The notes under the pieces were generated by a model. The model was not told the DNA's origin, made no database searches, and worked only from the letters and a program-made list of their open reading frames with translations. DNA of 64,000 nt from Xestospongia muta (Eukaryota > Porifera > Demospongiae > Haplosclerida > Petrosiidae): assembly GCA_963693285.1 (NCBI GenBank), contig OY848918.1:16056263-16120262 (forward strand), given 5' to 3'. A program made the translations under genes and the position numbers. Shown in pieces: positions 26,301-35,155 of this stretch (position 1 is its first letter; the number at the start of each line of letters is the position of its first letter).

Positions 26301-27147
26301 AGTTACCATGGATACAGGATGGATCTTCTGTCAGCAGTGCAAAACTACTGGGTTAGTTATAATATAGTAATAAAGCATTACAGAAATGTTATTGATTATA
26401 TATATATAATATAAATTTAAAATTATGAAACATATAGAGTACTATATTTAATGTTGAATTCCAAATATATATCATTGGTGTTAATTCATTGACTATATCT
26501 TTCAATTAATTTCATTAGTCAGTCGAGTGTATACTTGCTAAGCACATATTTAACTTATTAATTTTAAAGCTCAGCATTTGTATGACCAGAACCATTTGTA
26601 TCATTGTTATTGTATTTATTGATACCATCTAGAAAGTGTTTCATATAGTATGATATAGTTATATAGCAAATTTCATATCAGAATTGAATGTCATAGCTAA
26701 TTGATGTCCTAGTTAATTACATTATAAAACAAAACAGTAAAATGCTAATAAGTCATGGCATTCTATATACCTATACTATTCTAACATATACTCCTATTTC
26801 TAGATATATCTGATATACTGAAGAAAGAGCCAAGTATCACTGATCTTCTTGGCCTGTTAACAGATATCAAGTATGAGTGGAAGAAAATAGGTTGGGCCTT
26901 GGAAGTTGGACGTGGTGTCCTAGGAAGTTGTACTCACAACAATGAAGATGATGACAACAAACTCTCCACAGTGATAGAAAGTTGGGTCGACACTATGGTT
27001 ACCGATGTGACCTGGGAAACTGTTATTGCTGCAGTAGAAGGTCCTATTGTTAAACATAAATCCACTGCAGTGAAGATTCGTGATTTTCTAGCTAAGCCTG
27101 ATGTGCATGCCAAATATCTTCGTAAAAAAGATTTTTCTCGACTTTAA
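14358..27147 (+). CDS. Gene 1: ankyrin-Roc-COR-Death protein (DAPK-like, no kinase)
   Basis: Eight coding exons join in frame to 1,009 residues: 14,358-14,375, 14,561-14,659, 16,718-16,816, 17,899-17,988, 20,690-20,788, 23,143-23,326, 24,255-26,351 and 26,804-27,147. All introns are GT-AG and phases agree (0,0,0,0,0,1,1). Exons 2-5 each hold one 30-33-residue ankyrin repeat and exon 6 a sixth. Walker A is G-A-P-G-T-G-K-S at residues 222-229, D-S-G-G-Q (switch II) at 379-383 and a G4-like G-T-F-F-D-K at 472-477. The COR-like core F-P-D-V-L-P-D-V-V-F lies near 604-613 and the Death domain at about 907-990. The order equals DAPK1 minus the kinase, suggesting a cytoplasmic GTP-binding scaffold with ankyrin ligand binding and Death-domain signalling. 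That role is inference. The start ATG follows CACTTTTCAAA, and no kinase exon is seen upstream. Confidence 0.85.
14561..14659 (+). CDS. Gene 1 exon 2: ankyrin repeat 1
   Basis: This is a 99-base, phase-0 exon between TTTATAATAG and GTAAGT. It encodes L-F-W-A-A-R-D-G-N-I-E-E-V...G-A-D-V-N, a degenerate first ankyrin repeat. Exon 1 upstream contributes only M-S-Q-K-E-L. Confidence 0.85.
15522..15963 (+). mobile_element. hAT-type element with transposase C-terminal remnant
   Basis: The 442-bp element is bounded by inverted repeats CAGGGGCAGTTCTAGG and CCTAGAACTGCCCCTG, starting with the hAT-like CAGGGG. It is much GC-richer than its surroundings. A plus-strand frame (about 15,666-15,869) reads L-T-G-F-T-L-L-H-V-H-R-D-I-D-I, then A-K-L-Y-P-R-R-M and TAA. 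That matches the C-terminal dimerisation end of hAT/ZMYM1-like transposases. Flanking 8-mers do not match, so the target duplication has decayed. It sits in intron 2 of gene 1. Confidence 0.7.
15964..16717. other. Intron 2 of gene 1, remainder
   Basis: This AT-rich intron sequence runs up to exon 3. An open stretch continues across the hAT end to about 16,124 but has no recognisable protein pattern. Nothing else is seen. Confidence 0.6.
16718..16816 (+). CDS. Gene 1 exon 3: ankyrin repeat 2
   Basis: This is a 99-base phase-0 exon with T-P-L-I-A-A-S-Q-N-G-H-I-E-V-V...A-N-P-N, a textbook ankyrin repeat, between TTATATAG and GTAAGT. Its 3' end and following intron are duplicated in decayed form at about 30,504-30,722. 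Confidence 0.85.
16817..17898. other. Intron 3 of gene 1
   Basis: The intron is AT-rich. At 17,190-17,392 a locally GC-richer block is open on the minus strand (K-G-V-K-V-K-R-I-E-G-K-N-P-P-K-R-G), but no family was recognised. The 5' part (16,840-17,010) is repeated at 30,540-30,722 and the 3' part (from about 17,525) at 34,145-34,498. Confidence 0.6.
17899..17988 (+). CDS. Gene 1 exon 4: ankyrin repeat 3 (short)
   Basis: This is a 90-base phase-0 exon encoding 30 residues (G-R-T-A-L-H-W-A-Y-N...). It is shortened in the first helix relative to the 33-residue norm. The acceptor is TTTTTCAG and the donor GTTAGT. The exon and its flanking introns are duplicated at 34,145-35,155. Confidence 0.85.
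18793..19168. mobile_element. hAT-type MITE with 8-bp target duplication
   Basis: This 376-bp non-coding element in intron 4 starts TAGTGTTGCC and ends GGCAGCACTA. It is flanked by exact 8-bp direct repeats ATCCAGTT at 18,785-18,792 and 19,169-19,176. Sub-terminal sequence is rich in ATATCAYRATATATC. The paralogous intron at about 35,147-35,160 lacks it. Confidence 0.85.
19177..20689. other. Rest of intron 4 of gene 1
   Basis: This is AT-rich sequence with no open frame resembling a known protein and no clear repeat structure. The 66-codon frame at 20,267-20,467 is poly-Asn/Ile-rich and looks like chance. Confidence 0.6.
20690..20788 (+). CDS. Gene 1 exon 5: ankyrin repeat 4
   Basis: This 99-base phase-0 exon encodes N-K-D-T-P-L-H-F-A-A-Y-N-G-R-N-D-V-A-D-V-L..., a canonical T-P-L-H repeat, flanked by TTATGTAG and GTAAGT. 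Confidence 0.9.
20929..21199. mobile_element. 271-bp TIR MITE
   Basis: Perfect inverted termini read TATACCGTATACCGGGATTT (20,929 on) and AAATCCCGGTATACGGTATA (to 21,199), with complementarity continuing into TATTAGC/GCTAATA. The interior has the paired motifs TGGCGA/TTCGCC and a GGGCGTGG box. The TA ends suggest a Tc1/mariner-like TA target, but the family is not resolved. It lies in intron 5 of gene 1. Confidence 0.85.
21737..21991. mobile_element. Palindromic MITE, copy 1
   Basis: This 255-bp element has long imperfect inverted termini (TGACCATAAATACGAAAATG and its near complement ending TATTTATGGTCA). Inner paired blocks such as GGTTGCTACGTGGCCATCTT and AAGATGGCTGCATAGCAACC allow near-full foldback. 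There is no coding content. Confidence 0.85.
22196..22443. mobile_element. Palindromic MITE, copy 2 (diverged)
   Basis: The same family is present here with more mutations (TGACCATAAATATGAAATTG at the start, TTTTTGGTCA at the end). It is flanked by ATAT on both sides. It lies about 200 bp from copy 1 in intron 5. Confidence 0.75.
22447..23142. other. Rest of intron 5 of gene 1
   Basis: AT-rich intron sequence; nothing recognisable was found. Confidence 0.6.
23143..23326 (+). CDS. Gene 1 exon 6: ankyrin repeat 5 plus capping helix
   Basis: This 184-base exon encodes a T-P-L-H ankyrin repeat followed by N-N-E-G-K-T-A-A-D-K-V, a capping half-repeat, and a helix (I-L-H-L-I-E-E-A-K-K) leading to the GTPase. 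The donor is G|GTAATG in phase 1, which fits exon 7. Confidence 0.85.
23556..23651. repeat. Perfect 48-bp tandem duplication
   Basis: Two identical 48-bp units (23,556-23,603 and 23,604-23,651) begin ACAAGGTCATTGATCTC. They lie in intron 6 of gene 1. Perfect identity suggests a recent slippage event or an assembly artefact. Confidence 0.95.
24255..26351 (+). CDS. Gene 1 exon 7: Roc GTPase and COR-like region
   Basis: One 2,097-base exon carries the whole GTPase-COR module. It starts after CTTCCTACAG; in-frame codons upstream of 24,255 are intron read-through. A Ser/Asp-rich stretch at residues about 300-347 lies between the switch I-like D-S-T-P-V-T-T and D-S-G-G-Q. The C-terminal half has F-L-H-P-Q-P-L-F, R-F-I-I-A-P-L, F-F-L-P-S-V-L-P and V-L-L-V-D-S-I-Y-W-L-E, all shared in position and pattern with gene 2. 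The exon ends in phase 1 at G|GTTAGT; reading on gives an immediate TAG. Confidence 0.9.
26804..27147 (+). CDS. Gene 1 exon 8: Death domain
   Basis: The exon starts after CTATTTCTAG in phase 1 and stops at TAA 27,145-27,147. It reads L-L-G-L-L-T-D-I, then W-K-K-I-G-W-A-L, then V-I-E-S-W-V-D, T-W-E-T-V-I-A-A-V and K-I-R-D-F-L. This spacing of hydrophobics and tryptophans is that of the Death-domain six-helix fold. Death domains form homotypic complexes, so partners are probably other Death-domain proteins. Confidence 0.8.
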
Positions 27148-27767
27148 CTACTTTTATAAGTTTTTGCTCTAGCCCTTTATCACCTTTAATTGTTCTTTTT
27201 TTTAATTAAAATTAATAATTGCTATTGACTTATATTATGACCATTTGAGGTCATACAATGTTTCTTTATAATTGTGTAATTTTAATTTATTTTGATTCCT
27301 TTGTTTAGTATGACTTCATACTTTTTGTTGAAGTATGTAACTTAGGAGTTATCTTATTAGACAATATATTGTCCCTCATTCCAAATTCTTTGATTATTCC
27401 TTAGATTTAATTTTGGTTGACTTTGATTGTTTTTTTGATTAAATAAACATTTTGAAAAGTCTAACACTCTATTAAGTGGGAGCATATTCCAGGCTTATTA
27501 CAATCTTATTTTAAAAGTATATGAATACTATATTCTAGTGTTATATGACTAGTACTGTTGTTCTAGGTTTATATCAAGCTTATTGGTCAGTATATATAAG
27601 AAATCTGTTATATAAAGGTTGATAAAGCTCAGGAATTGGAATAACCACTTTATTTTTTCTTTATACCAGGTTGCTTAAATACTTTATTACTAACTAAATT
27701 AACATTTCAACAAATTTTAAATAGATGATGTGAAATTGTTTTATTATAGTAAGTCATCACTTTCTTT
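27148..27767. other. 3' UTR and downstream region of gene 1
   Basis: T-rich sequence follows the stop codon. Possible polyadenylation signals are ATTAAA-like at about 27,210 and AATAAA at about 27,443. No gene is seen. Confidence 0.5.
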
Positions 27768-28750
27768 TTTAAGACACATCATCTTCCCATTCTCCTTGAT
27801 CAGTTAATGTTCCATGCTCTGTACTTACATCATTATGATCAACACTCCTTATCATTCACTTCTTGTATCTCATAAGAATAGGTTTGGTACATGGATTTCT
27901 AAGTTTACAGAGTGATCTATAGGCTGGTGGGTGTTGTACATAGACGTCTTTGATCTTTATTCTTCTGACATTATCTCTGAAGTAAAATTAGCCCAAAGCT
28001 CAGCTTCCTTCCTTTCTTTCACCATTTTGCCTTTACTTTAATAGCTCTGTGTACAAAAGTATTCATTACTAGTAGACAAATGAACAAATGACTACTACAT
28101 ACTTACAATTTGTTTTCTAGATCTATCCTGTTTGTTTTTTAATAAGAGTTGTCATGTGCTTGATCTTTTCCAAAAGAGTTTATGATACATTATATAGTCC
28201 CCTTCACAAAAAAATAATAAAATACTTCATCATTATTGTTAAACAAACTTACTTCTAATCATGTCATCATTGAATTTGTCACTACCAATTGCATGTATAA
28301 TCTACTCAACAACCTTAGAATTGTGTTGACAGTTAATTCTGTGAATGTATAAAAATATTGTGACTGATGAAATGAATACTTATGCCTCTGAAGGATTCAG
28401 CTGATTTTCTTCATCAAACATAGAATGAACACATCGTATCTTACTGTAGAGTAAAGAGAATTAAGATACAAATTATATCCACAAACCTGCACATAGTATT
28501 TATTTAACATTAATGAGGTGGATGTTAACCTGTCACGAATCCTTGGTTTAATTTCATGTGTAGATGCAGAATTTTAACTTAAAACAGATGTACTTGATTT
28601 CATTTCATTTTGCAGTGACCTTTGCTGCTGCTCAAGGATGTCTATTTTTTCATGAATATTACCAAGCTTGATACAAACTTCAGCAAACTGGTTTTCCATG
28701 CTAGACTGAAAACTTTGAAGAATATCTATAACTATGTTGTTGTCAGTGGT
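27768..28750 (-). pseudogene. Decayed unidentified gene, coiled-coil plus Ser/Glu tail
   Basis: Two coding-like minus-strand stretches are visible. At 28,574-28,750 a frame reads N-I-V-I-D-I-L-Q-S-F-Q-S-S-M-E-N-Q and continues through I-L-E-Q-Q-Q-R-S-L-Q, a coiled coil. At about 27,768-28,025 frames read K-E-A-E-L-W-A-N-F-T-S-E-I-M-S-E-E, then after a shift D-V-Y-V-Q-H-P-P-A-Y-R-S. The M-S-E-E...H-P-P-x-x-R-S pattern resembles the C-terminus of an uncharacterised, transposon-like invertebrate family, from memory only. Stops and shifts indicate a relic. Confidence 0.35.
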
Positions 28751-29500
28751 CTACTGATGGGAAGACGTAGAAAAATGGTCAGGTTAATCAAGAGTTAACT
28801 TGAGTAAAATTTGCCCAGGTTGCCAATAATATTTGCACAATAGAGCAAACACAAGCAAAAATGTACATATATGAACAATAGTCAGTAATCAAAATAGACA
28901 TTAAGATGCTGCCTTACTAACCACACCCTTAAGAATATTGTATATTCAGCATTTTGTATACTAAGTACAAAATGCTACACTACAAACATAATAATAGAAC
29001 ATTAATTAATATTAATCTAGTGCTGATTCTGTTGAATCAAGTTTACGTGTACATACATTGTAAGTGACCTGAGGGGCAATAATGACAATAAAATCAATGT
29101 TAATGTTTACTAAGACTCAATTATCAAGGCATACTTAAATATGACAACGACATAACAACAGTAATAGTAACACTTCACTACATTTGTACAAGCCTACCTA
29201 GTAGTTGAAATTGATCCATAAAAGCAACCAGTTGATGCAGGCGGTCTTACTGGCCTGCTGCTTTGAGAAAAAAATGACTTTGCGGAGCAAGAAGTATCCA
29301 TGTACTAGTACTGACCTTTTCTCTCTGTCTAGGTCTTGATAAATCCATGACTCGCTGTCGTTCACAACCAGTAGTAAGGGTTGGATGCCACGATGTTTTC
29401 AATTTAAGCGGGAAATAATTAACACCAATCACCAATAATAATAACTATTATTTTAATTATTATAGTCTAGTACTAATATCTAACAAGAGTAGAATTTGCT
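28751..29500. other. Intergenic stretch
   Basis: Mostly AT-rich, with a GC-richer patch at about 29,240-29,430 that is open for 62 codons on the minus strand (contains M-D-L-S-R-P-R-Q-R-E-K). No family was recognised. It could be the 5' exon of the minus-strand relic next to it. Confidence 0.35.
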
Positions 29501-29579
29501 CTTTTGTGCAGAGGATCTTGCTCCTACAGCTTTTTGTCGACACTTATAGGACAGATTTGGAGCTGTATGTCCTGGAAAG

Positions 29580-30240
29580 AGACAAGGTATGGATTTAAGA
29601 GATGAACAATCGAGAGAAGATGTAGTGAACATCAATTCACAAGAAAATCAACTTTTGACATAGCTACAAGTGGTGAGAGCTTGAGGAATCATCTCAACAT
29701 GCTAACAATCATATCATGTAAGAGGATGATATAAAGATCAATGAAGAATATTCTGACAGCATATCTAACTCTAGTAACTCTACATCAAGTTTGGATGTTG
29801 AAATTTGGGATGAGAATAAATTAGAAGAGGAAAATAAAGGAGATGATATATCTACTACAGTAACTAATGTTTTGTCTGAAATGTCATTGGTAAAGCGTAT
29901 TTTTCTGGCTATTAGATATATCTATAGTAAATGCTTACATTTTACTTAAACAAACATAAAAAGAAACAAAAATAAATGATTCATTTTGAGTTTTGTCATG
30001 AAATTATTTAAGACCTGACAAGACAACAGTAAATGTTGCATTCACTACCAGTGTCAAAACAAGTTCACAAAGATTGGATGAGAGACCACATGACAAACAA
30101 AGAAATTGTGTCATATGTACTATACTGAAGAAAGTGAAAACACCTCACACTTTTCGTAGGTGACACATGCTCAGATGAACTAACTTTGTGTCGTACCAAC
30201 TGCTCTCAGTTATATCATACTTGTAAAAACTACTTTAGCT
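29580..30240 (+). pseudogene. Possible piggyBac-like transposase remnant
   Basis: Plus-strand pieces: an acidic Ser-rich stretch at about 29,725-29,890 (E-E-Y-S-D-S-I-S-N-S-S-N-S), and at about 30,075-30,240 a Cys/His-rich stretch with R-N-C-V-I-C, then in another frame L-T-L-C-R-T-N-C-S-Q-L-Y-H-T-C. An acidic N-terminus and a C-x-x-C...Y-H-T end are features of piggyBac transposases. The catalytic core is not found and frames are broken, so this is tentative. Confidence 0.3.
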
Positions 30241-30503
30241 ATAATGGTAATTGTAATGACCTTTTTCAGACTTTTATGTTAAACACAGCTAATCAAAACT
30301 TCTTTATTACAAATGGTATTATGGTTAACATCTAGATTTATCTGATATTGAAAATGTAAATGTTATAATTTCAGTTAGCATTGTAAACTGATCATCATTA
30401 GTTAATGGACGTTGGAGAATTTAGTTAAAATATTAGAAAGTGTAAATATTATCATTGTACATGGACAACGAATAATATTTTTACTGTAACTAACATCATG
30501 TAA

Positions 30504-30722
30504 ATCCTAATTCCACAAAAGTAATGAATGTTCATATATAGTAAAAATACTCTTGTAATGTATATATGTATACATGTGAACTGTATGTATGTAATATTGT
30601 CATCTGATAGTATTGATATTTTGAATGGTATTTTAAAATACAGTGACACTATTTTATTTTTATGAGCAAATAAGGTATTTTATATCATGTATTATGTCAT
30701 GTGATCTGGTGCAAAATTCTAC
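30504..30722 (+). pseudogene. Decayed duplicate of gene 1 exon 3 end and intron 3
   Basis: The stretch aligns with 16,797-17,010. It includes the end of exon 3 (codons N-P-N-S-T), but the donor has become AATGAATG. Together with the exon 4 copy at 34,499-34,588 it marks a broken partial duplicate of gene 1, now split by later insertions. Confidence 0.65.
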
Positions 30723-30769
30723 TAATAACTGTTGAAATAATCAAATTTAGTATATGTATATATATATAC

Positions 30770-31655
30770 TAGTGTTGTAAAAGTAATTTATTTGTATTTT
30801 AATTATTGTTATTGTAAAACATTTGTAATAATTATCGTTTTACTTATTAATTGTTCACAAAAACTCCAAAAATTTTAGTTTTAGTTATAGTTATAGGATT
30901 TCAGTTATTGTTATTATAAATCAATAAACAAAAGAAGATAAAGAATATACTACATGCTAAATATGCAAGTAATTCTTGTTATTTTTGATTAATTTTTCTC
31001 TTCCAAGGTTATTGCCACTTTCTTTTTTCAATACATGCTTTACACCATGACTTTTGGAATTTGCCAGTGCTGACTCATTTTTCCTTGTTATTTCCTTACC
31101 TTCTTGTAATAACTCCTCATATTCTTATCCATGTTTGCTTTTCAGGTGAGCTTTCAAGTTTGTACTGAACTTTCCTTTGAAAGTCGCCTCACAATGTTTA
31201 CCATTTACGTCAACTCGGCACACAGTCTTTCTTAGAGTCACATCATACATAAAATAGTCCCAAACTGAGCTGGTTTTTGACCTTCCAGATTGTACTGCTG
31301 CTGTAGCCATCTTGATTAGAATGACATAAAGTATAGTCAAAAGAAAGTTGTGGGACAGACTGTCTCACAACTTGCTTTTGACCATTCAGTTTGATCATTG
31401 TGTTAATTGATTGTTATTTTAGTTTGTGTTTAACTGTTTACACATTTGAATAGTTAACTGATCTGATTGCGTGAAATCTGGAAATGAAATGGCTAAAATT
31501 CACAACTACTTTTGTGCAATTTTAGTGTTTGTTATTAATTGCAAATCAATGGCTGGTTAGTTTTATTAGTTATAGTTTGTTATTGTTAACAATATGATTT
31601 GGCCATTACAAAAAATAGTTTTAGTTTTAGTTATTGTTAAACAATTGCAACACTA
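30770..31655 (-). mobile_element. hAT element with BED zinc finger and exact target duplication
   Basis: This 886-bp element starts TAGTGTTGTAA and ends CAACACTA. It is flanked by identical 8-mers ATATATAC at 30,762-30,769 and 31,656-31,663. Only an N-terminal BED finger is encoded (minus strand), so it is an internally deleted derivative. Termini resemble those of the MITE at 18,793-19,168, suggesting a related transposase. Confidence 0.85.
31125..31310 (-). pseudogene. BED-type zinc finger of a hAT transposase
   Basis: From ATG at 31,310 the frame reads M-A-T-A-A-V-Q-S-G-R, then S-V-W-D-Y-F, T-V-C-R-V-D-V-N-G-K-H-C and G-K-F-S-T-N-L-K-A-H-L-K-S-K-H-G before TAA. The W-x-Y/F, paired Cys and H-x-x-x-x-H layout is that of BED DNA-binding fingers. 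The same frame continues past the stop with a helical Glu/Lys-rich stretch, so the original protein was longer. No catalytic domain remains. Confidence 0.7.
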
Positions 31656-31822
31656 ATATATACATTATGATGATCTTCAATAGCGTTGCCAGGTCAGTAT
31701 ATTTTAAATTATTAAAAATACCTATGTTATATAGAATATATTATATGAGGGGTGTTGTTGAAATGTTCTTGCAGCACAAGCTATGGCCAAGTGCTTTATA
31801 ATCATTCTGAACCACACCCTTC

Positions 31823-31921
31823 ATGTAATTTAATAAGAAAACAGACGATGGTTATGTGACTTGTTATGTAAACCACATAACAAGTCACATAACCACTGTC
31901 TGTTTTCTTATTAAATTACAT
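31823..31921. repeat. 99-bp near-perfect hairpin
   Basis: Two 47-bp arms (31,823-31,869 and 31,875-31,921) are complementary except for about two positions, with a 5-base loop AAACC. A partial third copy of the inner arm follows (about 31,924-31,955). It could be a foldback element or encode a small-RNA hairpin; no expression evidence is available. Confidence 0.9.
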
Positions 31922-32329
31922 AGAACAGTGGTTATGTGATTTGTTATGTGGTTTGGCTAATAAGAGTCACTTAATGAAGACACAAAGAAATTTGAAAATT
32001 GTTTTATATATTTATAATTGTTATAAGTATTGGAAATAACAATGCAGTCATATCAATGACAACATATCAGTACTGCATGACAAATACAATAAATACAGTA
32101 TACTAGTATTGGATATGACACAATATCAGTCCTTTGGATATACTAATTCATTATACTGCATGACTCAACATCACTGTTATGACTGTATTTAATGGAGTGC
32201 TATATCCATACTAATACTTTATATAATAGATTATAACATACATGAAAATATCAATATCAATTGGATCTCTACTTATACTTCAAGTATTGCATGATGTTCA
32301 TATATGTACTGTTACAAGGAAATATGTGT

Positions 32330-33260
32330 CAATAAACAAAATATTGAAGATCGTTATAGTTACTAGAAAAGTCTAGACTGTCTGTCTTCTTGTACATGAT
32401 ATGTTAGTACATGTAACAAAAGCTGGTTACATTGACAGTACTGAAAGGTCACACAACTATATGGTCATTACTGATTAGTATTCAAAGAATATTTATCTAT
32501 GTTGCTACATTTTATGAAGCTATCTATATACAAATTAACTTTGAATAATACATGTAACATGGAGGATATTAATATGACATTAATCTTCTATTGTTTAGTG
32601 GTACTAAATGACTAGCAGTTGTTTAAGCATTACTTTTAGGTATATGGAAATAGTTACCTGAAAATAACATCATAATTTTATTTTAATAAGCAGGCATTGT
32701 TTTTTAAAGATTAGAAATTTCGAAGGAATGCTTAGTTGAAAGCTATTGGTGTGCTGTTTATTGATAATGTCTTCAGTTACATTGAAGCTTCAGTTAATCA
32801 TGTACACAATCAATGTGATCTATATAAAAATTGATAAACTAATTAATTACTAAGTGTTTCAGAGGTTAACATTTGATGTTAAAATCTATATCTTTTTATG
32901 TTGTAGATATCAGCAAAGTGTCACTAATTTAAAATATAATAGTAATTGATATTGTTGAACAACATCATATAGGTCTTTAAATATAGAAGAAGTTAACAGG
33001 AATACTTTTATGATAATTATTTCAAACAACAGTGTACAAATTGTTTAGCTTTCTTATTAAGAATCAACAAAAGTGGTCATTAGGGTTACTTCTAAAATAA
33101 TCCAATTATTCCATTGTGTCACACTATACTTAACTGAAGGCATTGTCAATAATCACCAAAACAATAGCTTTCAACTAAGTATTCCTTCAAAATTCCAACA
33201 TCCTAAAACAATGCCTGTTCATTGCAATAATAATACGATGATTTGTATTGACAGTAATTG
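32330..33260. repeat. Old diverged copy of the large repeat plus an inverted repeat
   Basis: Bases about 32,370-33,000 show weak but ordered similarity to 1,280-1,760 and 6,830-7,330 (CTGTCTGTC, then GGTTA...TGACAGTACTGAAAGG, then TAGTGTCACTAA-like blocks). Separately, 32,715-32,785 and 33,130-33,205 are inverted repeats sharing TTAGTTGAAAGCTATTG, with a related piece near 35,385-35,450. No protein is encoded. Confidence 0.5.
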
Positions 33261-34144
33261 CTGATTCAATGTTTACTGGAGTATAATACTTATGTTATAT
33301 GCACTTCATTCTCATTTTCTTGTAATCAGTATAGTTCAGTTACATATCAAGTTGTTATATTAGACATTGTACCTATATTTTCACAGTGAGTCTTGTACAT
33401 CAATGTGCATATGATGTTTATAGATATAATATCAAGTAGTATTGTGATTATTTCAGTAGTGTATACTATCATTGAGATATTGATTTTTCATATAACAGAC
33501 TCAGTACAAATGTAACCTGTTTTATTATGACAAAAGGAAACTAAGGTTATTAAATAATCATTGTAAAAATTGATTAGTTGATTAGACCAATAATTCATCA
33601 TTGCACTGCATATAATACATGAGGACAGACTGTAATTATACACACAACAAGTTATATTTAGACGATAGCCAGCTTCTATATGCAATGTAGTATATTTCCT
33701 TCTTATGTACTTTAGTAACAAGGATGTGTAGTGCATCTGTTGAGTGGTTACCTATTTCAATTTACACAATTATTATCAGTAAAATCTTGTCAACAATAGT
33801 GTATTATAAATTAATATAGAGTAGTGTTTACTAATTTTTGTCTCATTATTGCTATTTACAACAAAATCAAAATCAACTATAGAATAGTTAAGTCAATGTA
33901 TTCACTTGTGTAATGTGACAGCCTCAGGAAGAAGACTATGTATGACTAAATAAAACCATGATCCAGATATATGTCACAACCATGTCTATATCTCACCTCA
34001 TCATAGGAGTTTCCTAATGAGTTATTAATAATGGTAAATCACTCATAATGCTTATGAATATTTATCAACTGTGGTTGACCACAACAAAGTGTGTTTCAAA
34101 TAAATTATTAACAGATTGTATAAAATCATTTGTTTGTGTATAGT
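33261..34144. other. Intergenic stretch
   Basis: AT-rich; the open frame at 33,488-33,736 (minus) has no recognisable pattern. Nothing else is seen. Confidence 0.5.
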
Positions 34145-35155
34145 ACTGGTACATAGCATACATGTAGTAACATATCATATTATGATATTTATAACTGACA
34201 TCAAATTAATACCAAAATTTGTATAATTGTAAGAAGTTTTCTCATCATTAATTCAGGCTTGTTTTACCTTACATTTACACATGTATTAGTAGTCTTTCCT
34301 GAATAGGTTAGTTTTGTTTGTTGAATGTACTACATTGACATGACATGATATGAGCTACTAACAATAGTCATAAGAGAGAGAATAAACAACATGAACCTCC
34401 ACTGATATTGACCACATGTTATGATAGTACTTGTTTATGTACAATGTATAGTATACTGTTAGTTATCTAGTATTAACTTTATATTTCTTCCTTGTCAGTT
34501 TGGAAACACAGCATTACACTGGGCATCTAATGTTGAAATAGCAGAAATGGTAGTTAAAAGTAAGTCCAATATACATGCACTAAGTCAGGTTAGTGTTTAA
34601 TATTGTAATTTAAACTTATTAGTACCTCATATTATGATTATAATTTAGTACAAAGTTAAGTTATGAGGATCTTATAAAACAAATTACTTGATTTATTTTA
34701 TATGTTTAGTGGTTGATATTGTCAAGTCTTTATATTTCAATGTTATTATGTTTGTGTTTGTCTGTTACATAATATCTACATGAAGACTACAACTCTTGTG
34801 TAATGAAGATTGTACTACTCTCATTAAATTGTACTACAATAATTAAGTACAAAAGTAAGCACTAACTATAGCAAGCATTATTATACATCAATCTTAGGAA
34901 TTTGAAAAAAATTATTAAATGTCATGTTAAGTATATATATGTCCATCAGTATTGGAAGAATGAAGTATTGGACTCCATGAATAATGAAAAAATGTTTTAT
35001 AAGGACAAATAGTGTAGTCAGAATGAATTTCCATGATGCACACAGTGCTTACTGGTTTAGAATTATTGAAAGCTTTTTTCTATTATGTGTAATGTATGAT
35101 ATTTATGATTTATTAGTGATGGTAGCAAAGAGTCATCTCTTTTAATGTCCACTTA
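34145..35155 (+). repeat. Duplicate of the gene 1 exon 4 region
   Basis: This segment aligns with about 17,525-18,790 of gene 1, including both intron flanks. Its 3' end gives the empty site for the MITE at 18,793-19,168. Some intron segments present in gene 1 (about 18,330-18,570) are shorter or missing here. Confidence 0.8.
34499..34588 (+). pseudogene. Orphan ankyrin exon (copy of gene 1 exon 4)
   Basis: This is a 90-base phase-0 exon between CTTGTCAG and GTTAGT, encoding G-N-T-A-L-H-W-A-S-N-V-E-I-A-E-M-V. The frame and both splice sites are intact and most changes are amino-acid replacements. No upstream or downstream exons for it are seen nearby except the decayed exon 3 end at 30,504. 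It is probably a relic, though its splice signals would still work. Confidence 0.7.
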
